This document shows, in pieces, positions 16,066-25,413 of a stretch of DNA of 64,000 nt. The translations under genes and the position numbers were made by a program. The notes under the pieces are model-generated. The model worked only from the letters and a program-made list of their open reading frames with translations. It searched no databases and had not been told where the DNA came from. Origin of the DNA: CBFDBF01 sp050291465 (GTDB lineage: Bacteria; Pseudomonadota; Gammaproteobacteria; Chromatiales; Chromatiaceae); contig JBNKJV010000007.1 of assembly GCA_050291465.1 (NCBI GenBank), forward strand, positions 99,562 to 163,561, in the 5' to 3' direction. Position 1 is the first letter of the stretch. Every line of letters starts with the position of its first letter.

Positions 16066-19000
16066 TTGACCTCCTGCCAGTAGATAAACCGGTCGTCACT
16101 GCGGAATATACCGAAGGTGGCGGTAGCCGAGGGATTATCATCGTATAGATTGCCGTCCGCGGGAAGATTATCCACCCCGTCGAAATCGTACCTTAACCAG
16201 GTATCCCAGACGGTATCCACCAGACTGCTGCCGCCGGGGGTGGCGTCGTCCGCGGCGATGGTGATGGTCAGATCGCCGACACCGGCCGCAACGGACACCG
16301 GCGACACCGGGGCGCTGTTGGTGGTAATGCCGCTATCGGTCACCGTGTAGGTGTAAGAGCTGCAATTGTCGTCGCTATTGATGACCCAATTCCCGGAGGC
16401 GTCATAATACTGCACGCCCACAGGCATGATCAGGCTCTCCCCTACCTGGGCCATGGTACCGTATACGTCGTTGGCGAAGGCGCTGCCGAAGCGCTGCTCG
16501 TTCCCGGTCGGGGTGATCGGTTTGCCGTCCGGTGCCGGCAGATCGCTGGCACCGGCCTCACCGTCCGAGACCGAAACCAGGTCTATGGTCAGATCGGCAC
16601 TGAACGGACTGATACGCCCGCTGGCCCGCTCGTACTGAAATGCATCAGCGGCCGCTCCTCCGAGGGTGAGAGTCAGAGTGCCGTCGCCGTTATCCGCCAG
16701 GCTGTGGGTGCCTTCGGTGCTGATCACCGCGATATTGCTTCCGCCCTCGTCCAGGGTGGTGTTGTCCGCCGTCGGATAGTTCAATCCGATACCGGACAGG
16801 GTAAGCCTGGCAAAGTCGCCGGTGTAATTCGCGGTTATGGCGGTACCGGTGGTTTCCGCGGTGATCACCACCGTCGGTGCGATACCGTAACCGAAGTTCT
16901 GTCCCAGATAGGTAAAGGGCGTGGCGCCCGTGGTGCAACCGTTGGCGAAGTCTCCGCTACCCACCGCGGTGGTAAAGTGGTCGGGATAGAAGCGGCCGAT
17001 ATTCACCGTCGTAGTTGCGGCCACATCCCCCGCACCCAGGTAGTCGCCGTCCCAGATATGGGGCGTCAGCCGGATAATCCCCACCTCAGGCCAGCTATAG
17101 GTTGCGGTGGCGATACCGTTACTGAACGCGGGCGCACCGCCGGTCACCAGAGGCGGGTTGACCCCGTCATCCGGAGCGATCAGTTCCGGCAAGTAACCGC
17201 TATAGTCCTGCCAGGTGACGCCCCCGTCGGTGACCGAACCGCCCCCGGTGGGCCAGGTGGGCTCGCTGCCGGAAGAGGTCCCGGCGGTAACCACCCGGTA
17301 AGAGTGGCCGTTGGGACTGGTGGGTACGACCACGTCACCGAGACCGTAGGCGGTGGAGCCGCTCCAGGCGATCGCCGCCAACCTCGCGGATTCCCCTTCG
17401 TTTCCGAAGTTAGGAGTGGTGTCCCCCTCGGCGTCCCGGGAGGCGACGGTAACGGTGAAGTCCTCCCCGGCAGGACAGAACGGATCCCCCGTATAGTCGG
17501 TGGCCGGGGGTAACGGATTACTGGTGCCGTCGTTGCACTGGATGGCATAGGTATCGAAATGGTCCGGTTTGACCACGAACTGGGCGTTACCACGGATACC
17601 GTTGGGGAGATCGGGATCGGCGACGCTGGTGTCCTTCATGCTGACGGTTATCAGACCCACATCCTTGTACTTGCCGGTGACCTGCGCCTGACCGCTGGTA
17701 AAGGTAACCGTACGCGGCGTGGCCGCCGCCTCGGAGGTACCGATGGACTGGGTGTCGTTGTCATCGGTCACGGATACCTGGACGGTACCGCTGGCCGGAT
17801 TGTCGTAACCGGACCAGAACTGCAACGCCTTCTGCCCGCTGTACGCCTCGATGACCCCGCAGACGGGATCGGCCGGGGTAACGCCGTAAGCGGTGATATA
17901 GATCGGGAAATCCGTACCCGCGATCTGGCTGCTGAAGGCGGGAGAGGGGATCGTCGGGGGATTGCCGATAGCCGACGAGGTAACGGTAAAACCGCTGGGG
18001 CTGAACGGAAGCGGCCCGTGGCTACCGTCGTCGCTTACGCTTCCGTCACTGACCGCCAGGGTTATGGGACTGGTCCCCTCCAGGTAGTCCAGTCCGAACT
18101 CCACGCTGGTCTCCCCGGCGGCGAAGGTATAGGTGGCTATGCCGTCGTCCGCGGTGCCGTTGGAAAAGGTTCCGGAACCGGTAACCAGTGACCAGTCTCC
18201 CCGGCCGGACTGGGTATCGATGGTGATGGTAAGGCCGTCGGCGTCAAAGGGCTGGCTGGGGGAGCTGTCATCCATGGCCTCGACCGTTATGGTCTCGGTG
18301 GCGCAGTTGATGCCGAAGCCGTCATGGGTGATGACATAGTGATCGAGAAGAACCCCGCCGCAGTTTACCGCCGGGCGCGCGCTGCCGTCGTAGTTGTTGC
18401 CCGCGAGCTGATTGGTATAGGCGGCGGAAATCTCACTGGAAGAGAGGGCCATGTTATAGATGGTGTACTCATCCAGCGGCGCACGAAAACCCTGCGCCGC
18501 GTTGGAACCCACATTGTCGAAGGAGGTCCCGAGATAACTGAAGGTACCGGTGGTCTGGCGGAACACGTTTTCGATATAGGTACCGTCGATATAGAGATAG
18601 GTTCTACCCCCGTAGCCCACCAGCGCCACATGGTGCCAACCGTCGCTCAGGGAACCGAAGCGGAAGTTCCCGTAGGTGGTCCCGCCGGTGGTGTATACCC
18701 CCCAGCGGTAGCGCTGGGAAGGCGGTCCGGTACCACGGTCGAGAAACATCACATCACCACCGCCCGCCACAGCACCCAATACATAGTACTGACTGTGTCC
18801 CTGGGTAAAGGGGGTCTGAAACCAGCTGGAGATGGTCCATTCGCTTCCCAGGGGAACCGAAGTGGAGACGTAGTCCCGCCGGTCATCGCTGTTCAGATGT
18901 CGATTGATGAAACCGGGAATATTGGTGTCCACCCCGAACTGTGCCGTTCCATTCGCATGCCCGAAGGTATCGATCACTTCACCCGCGGCGCCCGTATACT

Positions 19001-20150
19001 GGCACTCGTCAAAGCGATACTCCGAGTAGGGACGCACGGCCCCCAGTGCCACCACCGGTTCATCTTCCACATAACGCCGGATGACGATGTTACGCAGACG
19101 GGCGCGATCCTGCGCCGTCATCACCGCGGCGAAGCCGCGACCCTGATAGGAACTGTCGGTACCGCTCACATGCAGGGAACCGGCATCCGGCCAGCCCATG
19201 GCGGTCCAGCCGCTGTCGCTGTCCCAGTACTTGAGGTTTGTTGGCGCACCTCCCCACGCGGCCAGGGCCTGCTTGCGCCACTGGTTGGTGGCGACACCCC
19301 CGGGATTGGTGCCGTCAACCGCGATCGTTTCCCGAAACGATTTTACGATATCGCCGTCATTGGCATAGCCGTTGCCGCAGGACGACTGTTGGCCGCGGTT
19401 GGTGGCGTAATAGTGGCTGGCCGCCTCCGAACCTCCGCTGCCGCTGTCGATAATACCCCGCACCATGACACCCGTGGTCATGTTAATTTCGTAACATCCG
19501 GTGTGGTAGAACTCCGCCTCTATCAGCACATCCCGTTCATCCACCTCTCTGCGGTAACCGCTGCTGTAGTTGTCGCCGTTGTCGTAGGTGTAATAGCCGC
19601 CAAAATTCCAGACCAGAGAGTTGTCCCAGCCGGTGCCGTGCCAGGCATCGATGCGGCCGTGAACATACATCCCGCTGCGATCAATAGAAGCGTCGTCATA
19701 CCAGAGATAGACGTTGGTGGTGGAAACGGGATTGGGCGGCCAGGCCCAGGGATTGCCGTAATAGATGAAATAACTGCTGTCGGTGGTGCTGTCGGCGATG
19801 TCCGCCTGCAGCATAAAACGGATCTCGGTGGTGGCGCTGTTGCAGTTCACCACATGCCGGTCCACCTCATTCCAGTTGCTGCCGTCGTAATAAACCACCC
19901 GCAGGTCATCGCAGTCGGCCTGCATCTGACCACCGGAAATGAGTGCCTGGGTATCCAGTCCGGTGAGGCGGACGGTGTAGTCCTGGTAGCCCTTATCCGG
20001 CGCGGTGGCACCGGTGGTGATAAGCAGCTGCTGACGGCTTGAGTAATTGGTATTCCACCAGGCGTTGACCTCGAACGAGACCAGAAGCAGGAGCAGTAAC
20101 AACAGCCTGCCGAAAAGTCTGGAAAACCGCCTGTCGCGTAGAGCCGTCAT
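16062..20150 (-). CDS. mshQ: Giant MshQ-like MSHA adhesin with DUF2341 and LamG-type domains
   Basis: The 1362-residue protein has a signal peptide (eight leucines in a row, probable cleavage after Ala30). Residues about 30-125 match DUF2341 (WWNTNYSSRQQLLI ... FIYYGNPW). Residues about 385-590 look like a LamG/concanavalin-A jelly roll (GEWTISSWF-like strand, GWHHVALVGYGGRTYLYIDG). The rest is a long series of beta-rich, Asp/Thr/Gly-rich segments ending in the region shared by MshQ proteins. It is probably a secreted surface or pilus-tip adhesin. Here it lies upstream of mshC, between the major pilin and the minor pilins; in Vibrio mshQ is at the far end after mshP. A terminator precedes it. 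Confidence 0.85.
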   Translation of the reverse strand: MTALRDRRFSRLFGRLLLLLLLLVSFEVNAWWNTNYSSRQQLLITTGATAPDKGYQDYTVRLTGLDTQALISGGQMQADCDDLRVVYYDGSNWNEVDRHVVNCNSATTEIRFMLQADIADSTTDSSYFIYYGNPWAWPPNPVSTTNVYLWYDDASIDRSGMYVHGRIDAWHGTGWDNSLVWNFGGYYTYDNGDNYSSGYRREVDERDVLIEAEFYHTGCYEINMTTGVMVRGIIDSGSGGSEAASHYYATNRGQQSSCGNGYANDGDIVKSFRETIAVDGTNPGGVATNQWRKQALAAWGGAPTNLKYWDSDSGWTAMGWPDAGSLHVSGTDSSYQGRGFAAVMTAQDRARLRNIVIRRYVEDEPVVALGAVRPYSEYRFDECQYTGAAGEVIDTFGHANGTAQFGVDTNIPGFINRHLNSDDRRDYVSTSVPLGSEWTISSWFQTPFTQGHSQYYVLGAVAGGGDVMFLDRGTGPPSQRYRWGVYTTGGTTYGNFRFGSLSDGWHHVALVGYGGRTYLYIDGTYIENVFRQTTGTFSYLGTSFDNVGSNAAQGFRAPLDEYTIYNMALSSSEISAAYTNQLAGNNYDGSARPAVNCGGVLLDHYVITHDGFGINCATETITVEAMDDSSPSQPFDADGLTITIDTQSGRGDWSLVTGSGTFSNGTADDGIATYTFAAGETSVEFGLDYLEGTSPITLAVSDGSVSDDGSHGPLPFSPSGFTVTSSAIGNPPTIPSPAFSSQIAGTDFPIYITAYGVTPADPVCGVIEAYSGQKALQFWSGYDNPASGTVQVSVTDDNDTQSIGTSEAAATPRTVTFTSGQAQVTGKYKDVGLITVSMKDTSVADPDLPNGIRGNAQFVVKPDHFDTYAIQCNDGTSNPLPPATDYTGDPFCPAGEDFTVTVASRDAEGDTTPNFGNEGESARLAAIAWSGSTAYGLGDVVVPTSPNGHSYRVVTAGTSSGSEPTWPTGGGSVTDGGVTWQDYSGYLPELIAPDDGVNPPLVTGGAPAFSNGIATATYSWPEVGIIRLTPHIWDGDYLGAGDVAATTTVNIGRFYPDHFTTAVGSGDFANGCTTGATPFTYLGQNFGYGIAPTVVITAETTGTAITANYTGDFARLTLSGIGLNYPTADNTTLDEGGSNIAVISTEGTHSLADNGDGTLTLTLGGAAADAFQYERASGRISPFSADLTIDLVSVSDGEAGASDLPAPDGKPITPTGNEQRFGSAFANDVYGTMAQVGESLIMPVGVQYYDASGNWVINSDDNCSSYTYTVTDSGITTNSAPVSPVSVAAGVGDLTITIAADDATPGGSSLVDTVWDTWLRYDFDGVDNLPADGNLYDDNPSATATFGIFRSDDRFIYWQEVK

Positions 20151-20211
20151 GGACTTGAGTACCTAAAGATCACCCCATCGGTTAACCGCGCAGTCCCGGC
20201 ACCCGGCCCAA

Positions 20212-20247
20212 AAGACAAAAACGGGCTGGAGCAGATCCCCAGCCCGT
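20212..20247 (-). terminator. Rho-independent terminator after the major pilin gene
   Basis: On the minus strand a perfect 9-bp stem, ACGGGCTGG / CCAGCCCGT (20247-20239 and 20229-20221, 9-base loop), is followed by TTTTGTCTTTT. It lies between the pilin stop (20307) and the mshQ start (20150). It should end most pilin transcripts and keep mshQ and the minor pilins at lower levels. Confidence 0.85.
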
Positions 20248-20306
20248 TTCCCTTTTCCGGCTGATCAGCACGCGACTGCCAGCTGAAGTACTCCAAATTG
20301 TCTAAG

Positions 20307-20711
20307 TTACTTGGCGCATACCGCGGTAATGCTGGCGGTACGGGCGTTATCCGCCGTGTCCCGCAAAGTACAGGTGGCGTCATCACCGTTGTTGGCGGTG
20401 GTGCAGTTCAGGGTACCTGCGCTGATCTCGTAATCCACCGTATCGATCGGGCTGGAGAGCAGACCGTTGATGGTGGTCATGTCGCACAACTCCGCATCTG
20501 TTGACAGATCGGTTCCTTTGCCCACCTGGACCGCGGCGTAATTGATGGCAAAGGCGGAGGTGGCGCCTCCCGCCAGACCTTCGACCGCCGCCTGCCGGGC
20601 ATCATCTTCCAGATCGACGAACTGCGGCAGCGCCATGGCGGCTAGTATGCCGAGTATGACGATTACCATTATCAGCTCAATCAAGGTAAAACCACTCTGT
20701 TTCTTCATCAT
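20307..20711 (-). CDS. mshA: Probable major MSHA pilin (MshA-type)
   Basis: The 134-residue prepilin has leader MMKKQSG and mature start FTLIELIMVIVILGILAAMA, a textbook type IVa/MSHA N-terminus with Phe1 and Glu5. Residues after the helix (PQFVDLEDDARQAAVEGLAGG) match MshA/MshB pilins. Four cysteines in the C-terminal half could form the D-region disulfides. I chose the ATG at 20711 because GGAG lies 9 bases upstream. It has its own candidate promoter and a strong terminator, as expected for the most abundant fibre subunit. MshB rather than MshA cannot be excluded, but only one such pilin is present. Confidence 0.85.
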   Translation of the reverse strand: MMKKQSGFTLIELIMVIVILGILAAMALPQFVDLEDDARQAAVEGLAGGATSAFAINYAAVQVGKGTDLSTDAELCDMTTINGLLSSPIDTVDYEISAGTLNCTTANNGDDATCTLRDTADNARTASITAVCAK

Positions 20712-20970
20712 CTGTGTATTCTCCGCAAATTTTTGCAACTATTTGTCGCTGTTTCGATCGTCTTACATCTCCTGCGGGCGTTGACTCGGCAACCTCAAGA
20801 CCGCCGCACCTTCTCCAGATTCCTTGCGGAGATGTTTCTTTCGCTTATATCTAGCGTCAACGTCCAGAAAAACTTTAATTCCGTGTGAAATTTATTTTTA
20901 TATTTAAAATCAGACGGATAGGGTTAATGCATGGATATTTATTCAAAAATAACGCCATAACCGTTTGAAG

Positions 20971-21000
20971 ATTATAGTAAAAAACCTCGAGGATCGCCAA
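20971..21000 (-). promoter_or_regulatory. Candidate sigma-70 promoter of the major pilin
   Basis: On the minus strand TTGGCG (21000-20995) and a perfect TATAAT (20976-20971) are separated by 18 bases. Transcription would start near 20963, giving a 5' untranslated leader of about 250 bases before the pilin ATG. The leader (20712-20963) is A/T-rich and shows no open frame of note. Confidence 0.5.
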
Positions 21001-21019
21001 CCCAAACCGGCGCTCGTCC

Positions 21020-21562
21020 CTAATCCGCCGGCGCCCAGCGGTAAGGCTCGAGCAGATGCAGGGAGACGTTGCGCAACTGGTCCCGGCCGGGATCGAATCG
21101 GTCGTTCCCGTCCGTGTCGCCATAGGCGACCTTTATGGCGAGCCGGATGCGGGCCGGCCCCGTCAGAGAGGAGGAAAAGCCTTCTTCGAACTGAACCCGG
21201 TAGATCAGCACTCTTTTATCGAGATCGAAATACCACCGACCGCCGCCGATGGAAGAGGGATCCACGTTCGCCAGCTCGCCTATGTAGTTGGGGGGCGGGA
21301 CCCGCAGCAGATCCATGGGATTGCTTCCCTCGAGGGTTAGGACAGCCGGGATACCCTGTTTAACCGCCCGGCCCGCCACCTGCATGCCCAGGGCGCTGCG
21401 CAACGTGCCGATGGTGGAGGCGACGCCGGTGCGTTCCGCCGCCACCCGAAGTTCCCAGATCTTTTCCGCGGCGGTCCAGATGAATATCAGGATCAGGCAG
21501 ACCATGATGACCAGTTCCGTCAGACTGGCGCCGAGCTGTCGCCGTCGCTGAAGTCGCAACAT
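21020..21562 (-). CDS. Pilin-like protein, probably MshF-type
   Basis: A 180-residue protein with a prepilin-type N-terminus: a basic leader MLRLQRRRQLG followed by ASLTELVIMVCLILIFIW, with Glu at mature position 5 but Ala at position 1. The globular part is soluble and beta-rich and ends in NVSLHLLEPYRW. It follows mshG after 13 bases and precedes the main pilin, the place of mshF in Vibrio-type clusters. The symbol is withheld because MshF sequences are poorly conserved. Confidence 0.7.
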   Translation of the reverse strand: MLRLQRRRQLGASLTELVIMVCLILIFIWTAAEKIWELRVAAERTGVASTIGTLRSALGMQVAGRAVKQGIPAVLTLEGSNPMDLLRVPPPNYIGELANVDPSSIGGGRWYFDLDKRVLIYRVQFEEGFSSSLTGPARIRLAIKVAYGDTDGNDRFDPGRDQLRNVSLHLLEPYRWAPAD

Positions 21563-21575
21563 GGGCGGAACCCCT

Positions 21576-22799
21576 CTAGCGTCTGGCGAGCTGGGTGAGA
21601 TCCCACATGGGCAGGAAGATACCCAGGGCCAGGATCAGAACCAGGATACCCAGGGCGATGATAAGGACAGGCTCGATGGCGGAAGCAAGGTTCTTGAGGT
21701 CATAGTCCACCTCCCGCTCATAGAAATCCGCCACCTCCGCCAGCATCCGATCCACGGCGCCGCTCTCCTCACCCACCGCCAGCATCTGGATCACCAGGGG
21801 GGTAAAGAGGTTGCTGGCGGTGGCGGTGCGGGTGAGGGATTCCCCTCGTTCCACGCCGTTACGCATATTCAATACCCGACTGCCCACATACTCGTTGTCC
21901 ACGGCGCGGGAGACCACGGTCAGGGCCTGCACCAGCGGCACGCCGCTGCTGATGGACATGGAGAAGGAACGGGCAAAGCGGGCCAGGGTGGCACGGTGGA
22001 TAATACCGCCCACCATGGGCAGACGCAGTTTCAGCCGGTCCCAGCGGTACTTGCCCTCACTGGTCCGCACATAGAAACGCACCCCGAACCAGGTGGCGAT
22101 AACCGCCGCCAGCATCAGCGGCCAATGAGCGACGAAGAAGTTCGAGGTACCGATAAGCAGCTCGGTCTGCCACGGCAGCTCCAGTTTCATCCTCTGGAAC
22201 GCATCAGCGAATTTCGGGATGACAAAGATGTTCACGATAGCCACCGCCAGAATCATCATCCCGATCACGAATGAGGGATAACGCAGAGCCGCCTTGACCC
22301 GGTTGCGGGTATCCCGGTCCAGCTCCAGGTATTGAGAAAGCTGCAGAAAGGCCTCTTCCAGCCGACCGGTGGTCTCCCCCACCCTGACCATGCTGATCAT
22401 GACCGGGGTAAAGATATCCCCGTAGCGCCCCATGGCCATAGAGAGTTCCCGCCCGGCCTCCAGTTCATTGCGGACCCCGAACAGGGCCTCGGCCAGGATC
22501 GGATTGCGGGTGGTCTCCGCCAGCCCGTTGATGCCCCGGACGATGGGCACGCCGGCGCGGGTGATGCTGTACATCTGGCGGCAGAAGAGCACCAGGTCCT
22601 CGACCCCCGGTTTCCCGGTGAACAACCGCTGCTTGCGCTCGACCCAGCTTCCACCCCCCTTTTCCACCTCCATGATATCGATGGGGGTGACGCCGCTGTT
22701 CAGGAGCAGGGTGGCGACCGAGTCCGCGCTGCTGGACTCCATCTCTCCCGAGATCGCCTCTCCGCGACTGTCCCGTGCTTTGTATCGGTATTGTGGCAT
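21576..22799 (-). CDS. mshG: MSHA inner-membrane platform protein MshG (PilC/GspF family)
   Basis: The 407-residue protein is the polytopic platform on which the MshE ATPase acts. It starts MPQYRYKARDSRGEAISGEM, the usual GspF N-terminus. It has two similar GspF domains (LFCRQMYSITRAGVPIVRGI, then RFARSFSMSISSGVPLVQAL). Three hydrophobic segments are visible, the last at the very C-terminus. It is the first gene of the msh locus in transcription order; mshE lies about 14.5 kb downstream rather than next to it. Confidence 0.92.
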   Translation of the reverse strand: MPQYRYKARDSRGEAISGEMESSSADSVATLLLNSGVTPIDIMEVEKGGGSWVERKQRLFTGKPGVEDLVLFCRQMYSITRAGVPIVRGINGLAETTRNPILAEALFGVRNELEAGRELSMAMGRYGDIFTPVMISMVRVGETTGRLEEAFLQLSQYLELDRDTRNRVKAALRYPSFVIGMMILAVAIVNIFVIPKFADAFQRMKLELPWQTELLIGTSNFFVAHWPLMLAAVIATWFGVRFYVRTSEGKYRWDRLKLRLPMVGGIIHRATLARFARSFSMSISSGVPLVQALTVVSRAVDNEYVGSRVLNMRNGVERGESLTRTATASNLFTPLVIQMLAVGEESGAVDRMLAEVADFYEREVDYDLKNLASAIEPVLIIALGILVLILALGIFLPMWDLTQLARR

Positions 22800-22899
22800 T
22801 CGGAGTTTCCGCTTTGATTCGGTCCCTATCGGACCAGATTGTACAGAGAATAGGGACGTTACCTATCCGCAACTACGCTACGCCAGGCGTCCGCAAACA

Positions 22900-24225
22900 T
22901 CAAGCCCGCTCCCAGCGCAGCCGGATACCCTGTTCCCCTTCCCCGGTCTGAAACGCTTCACACAACAGCAGATCGGCGACGGCAACCAACCGGCCGTCAA
23001 TAAGGATAAGGGGAATACGTTCCCGCTCCCATGGTGGTATATCGAACTCCTGGAGCAATTTCTTTAGGTCCCGGGTCTTTCCCCCGGCCCGCGGCCGGCA
23101 CCTCTCGCCCCCCGTTCGGAAGCGTATCTGGATACGTCCCCCTTCCCAGAGGACCGGGGAGATGCCGTCCGGGCCCTGCTCGGAGCAGAGTCTTCCCAGG
23201 CCCGCCGGAAGCTCCAGGGGCGTCCTGCCGTCCCACTCCAGGACCGTGGCCGGATCCAGGTCCGGCCGCGGAGACCCGAGGTAGAGCCGCCCCCGGAAAC
23301 GCCGCAGTTCCGCCCCCGGCCAGTGAACCAGGGGATTACGGTCTTCCCGCGCCGTCGTCATCTCCTGGAGTATACGATCCAGACGACTGGTGTCGGGAAG
23401 GGAAAACCCCCGGTTGCGAATCCAGGTCCGCAGTACCGCCCGGCCCTCCGCCGGCGGCAGGGCCGCCAGGCCGGGGAGCTCCAGACTCCCCTCCCCGGTA
23501 TCCAGCAATCCGTCCAGAGCCTCCTGCGCCAGGGTATCGATCAGCCGCTGCGCATCACCGCAGTGACGTGCGCTGCGGGAGAGGGTACGGCCGAGGGCCG
23601 GCCAACGGGTCCGCAGCAGCGGGATCACCTCCCGACGCAGGAAATTACGGTCGAAGCTGGTGTCGCTGTTGCTCGCATCCTCCACCCAGCTCAGCCCCTG
23701 CCGTCCGGCATAGTCGGCAAGCTGCAGGCGGGAGAACTGCAACAGGGGTCGTGCGAGATAACCCGGGGAGAATAGGCTGCAGGCGGGCATGGCCGCCAGT
23801 CCGCTGGGACCGCTCCCGCGCAGCAGCTGCAGCAGTACCGTTTCCGCCTGATCGTCCTGATGCTGGGCGGTAAACAGGATATCCCCGGTTTCCATCAGTT
23901 CCGCCAGGGCCCGGTAGCGTGCCTCCCGGGCCGCCGCTTCCGGACTCTCCCCCTTCGCGGCGGCGGCCTTCACCCGCACCACCGAGATCGGGATCCGCTG
24001 TTGCGCACAAAACGCCTCGCACCGTGCCGCCCATTCATCGGCCTCAGGCTGTAACCCGTGGTTGATATGAACGGCCCGAAGTTCGGCCTCGATCCGGGGG
24101 CGCAGAGCGGCCAGGGCATGCAGCAGTACCTGGGAATCCAGGCCACCGCTGTAAGCGACCCAGTAGCGGGAGGCCGCCGGCAGGTCGGAAAGAATTTTCA
24201 GGAGTCGTTCCGGAGAGAAGCTCAT
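22900..24225 (-). CDS. tilS: tRNA(Ile)-lysidine synthetase
   Basis: TilS converts C34 of the CAU-anticodon tRNA-Ile to lysidine using lysine and ATP, so that the tRNA reads AUA. The 441-residue protein has the PP-loop SGGLDS at residues 26-31 and the following HINHGLQPEADEWA and QHQDDQAETVLLQLLRG segments. The C-terminal substrate-binding domain is present (FRTGGERCRPRAGGKTRDLKKLLQEF). It follows accA as in related genomes. A repeat element separates the two. Confidence 0.95.
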   Translation of the reverse strand: MSFSPERLLKILSDLPAASRYWVAYSGGLDSQVLLHALAALRPRIEAELRAVHINHGLQPEADEWAARCEAFCAQQRIPISVVRVKAAAAKGESPEAAAREARYRALAELMETGDILFTAQHQDDQAETVLLQLLRGSGPSGLAAMPACSLFSPGYLARPLLQFSRLQLADYAGRQGLSWVEDASNSDTSFDRNFLRREVIPLLRTRWPALGRTLSRSARHCGDAQRLIDTLAQEALDGLLDTGEGSLELPGLAALPPAEGRAVLRTWIRNRGFSLPDTSRLDRILQEMTTAREDRNPLVHWPGAELRRFRGRLYLGSPRPDLDPATVLEWDGRTPLELPAGLGRLCSEQGPDGISPVLWEGGRIQIRFRTGGERCRPRAGGKTRDLKKLLQEFDIPPWERERIPLILIDGRLVAVADLLLCEAFQTGEGEQGIRLRWERA

Positions 24226-24349
24226 TTAAGTTTGAAGTAGGAAGTTATAAGTTTGAAGTTAGAAGCGGGTGGTTGAATCACATCTCGGGCACGAACCTTC
24301 AACTTCGCACTTCTAACTACTCACTACTAACTTCAAACTTTTAACTTCC
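24226..24349. repeat. Inverted-arm intergenic repeat, AAGTTTGAAGTTAGAAG family
   Basis: The whole accA-tilS gap is filled by two arms. The left arm (24226-24265) contains AAGTTTGAAGT, GAAGTTATAAG and TTTGAAGTTAGAAG. The right arm (about 24298-24349), read on the other strand, begins GGAAGTTAAAAGTTTGAAGT and continues with the same units. The right arm runs into accA and supplies its last codons and stop (GGAAGTTAA). Construction is like the CCACGGAG and CCGCAAA families but the unit sequence differs. Confidence 0.65.
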
Positions 24350-25297
24350 AAATTCCCCGTACCGCATCAACCGCTGATAACGGTCTTCCAGAAGTTTATC
24401 GGTAGGCAGTTGGGTAAGATACTCCAATCCCTCCAGCAGGGAATGTTTTATGTTGCGTGCCGTGGCGTCCACATCCCGGTGAGCTCCGCCGAGAGGTTCC
24501 GGAATGATGCTGTCGATCAGCCCCAGCTCCCTGAGGCGCTGGGAGGTAATGCCCATGGCTTCCGCCGCGAGAGGCGCCTTGTCCGCGCTCTTCCAGAGGA
24601 TGGAGGCGCATCCCTCGGGGGAGATGACGGAATAGGTGCTGTACTCCAGCATCAGCACCCGGTCACCCACGCCGATGGCCAGGGCGCCGCCGGATCCCCC
24701 CTCACCCACCACGGTACAGATGACGGGGATCTTCAGTCCGGCCATCTCCAGCAGGTTACGGGCGATGGCCTCGCTCTGGCCCCGTTCTTCCGCTCCCACT
24801 CCCGGATAGGCGCCCGGAGTATCGATAAAGGTGAGCAGCGGCATGTTGAAACGTTCCGCAGTCTTCATCAGGCGCAGTGCCTTGCGATACCCTTCCGGCC
24901 GCGGCATGCCGAAGTTGCGCTGGATCTTCTCCTTGGTATCGCGCCCCTTCTGATGACCGATCAGCATCACCGAACGCCCCTCCAGGCGTGCAACCCCGCC
25001 GACAATGGCGTGATCGTCGGCATAGGCCCGGTCACCATGCAACTCCAGAAAATCATCAAAGATCAGCTTGGCGTAATCCATCATGTAGGGACGCTGCGGA
25101 TGACGCGCCAATTGGGCGATCTGCCAGGGTTTGAGATTGGAAAAGATCGATTCGGTGAGGGAGCGACTCTTTGTTTCCAGACGGGATATTTCGTCCTGAA
25201 TATTGATCTCGGCATCATCGCCCACCAATCGGAGCTCTTCGATCTTCGCCTCGAGTTCGGCGATAGGCTGTTCAAATTCTAGGAAGTTCAGATCCAT
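24341..25297 (-). CDS. accA: Acetyl-CoA carboxylase carboxyltransferase subunit alpha
   Basis: With AccD this subunit transfers carboxyl from biotin-BCCP to acetyl-CoA, the first committed step of fatty-acid synthesis. The 318 residues match the usual length (319 in E. coli). Conserved segments include MNLNFLEFEQPIAELEAKI-like start, HGDRAYADDHAIVGG, FIDTPGAYPGVGAEERGQ and GEGGSGGALAIGVGD. The final codons and stop codon lie within an intergenic repeat arm. It follows dnaE after about 90 bases containing a tandem duplication. Confidence 0.97.
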   Translation of the reverse strand: MDLNFLEFEQPIAELEAKIEELRLVGDDAEINIQDEISRLETKSRSLTESIFSNLKPWQIAQLARHPQRPYMMDYAKLIFDDFLELHGDRAYADDHAIVGGVARLEGRSVMLIGHQKGRDTKEKIQRNFGMPRPEGYRKALRLMKTAERFNMPLLTFIDTPGAYPGVGAEERGQSEAIARNLLEMAGLKIPVICTVVGEGGSGGALAIGVGDRVLMLEYSTYSVISPEGCASILWKSADKAPLAAEAMGITSQRLRELGLIDSIIPEPLGGAHRDVDATARNIKHSLLEGLEYLTQLPTDKLLEDRYQRLMRYGEFGS

Positions 25298-25310
25298 AAG
25301 GTAATCATAC

Positions 25311-25413
25311 TGGTTTGGGAATTCGAATTATAGATTCTATTTAGCGCTTACCGCGATTTAAGATGATCTTACCGGTTTAGAAATTCGAATTATAGATTCT
25401 GTTTGCCGCGATT
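25311..25413. repeat. Imperfect tandem duplication covering the dnaE 3' end
   Basis: Two related stretches of about 42-48 bases occur at 25311-25358 and 25372-25413. Both contain AATTCGAATTATAGATTCT and end in CCGCGATT. The second encodes the last residues of DnaE (NRGKQNL) and its stop. The first, between dnaE and accA, carries a 4-6 base insertion (TTTAGCGCTTA) and several substitutions. It is an old duplication of the gene end, comparable with the repeated lysS end. Confidence 0.7.

Noticed and set aside
18324..20042. A 572-codon open frame on the plus strand inside mshQ
   Set aside because: It is the antisense shadow of the MshQ-like gene in GC-rich DNA: no domain, no ribosome site and low-complexity Gly/Val/Arg/His composition.
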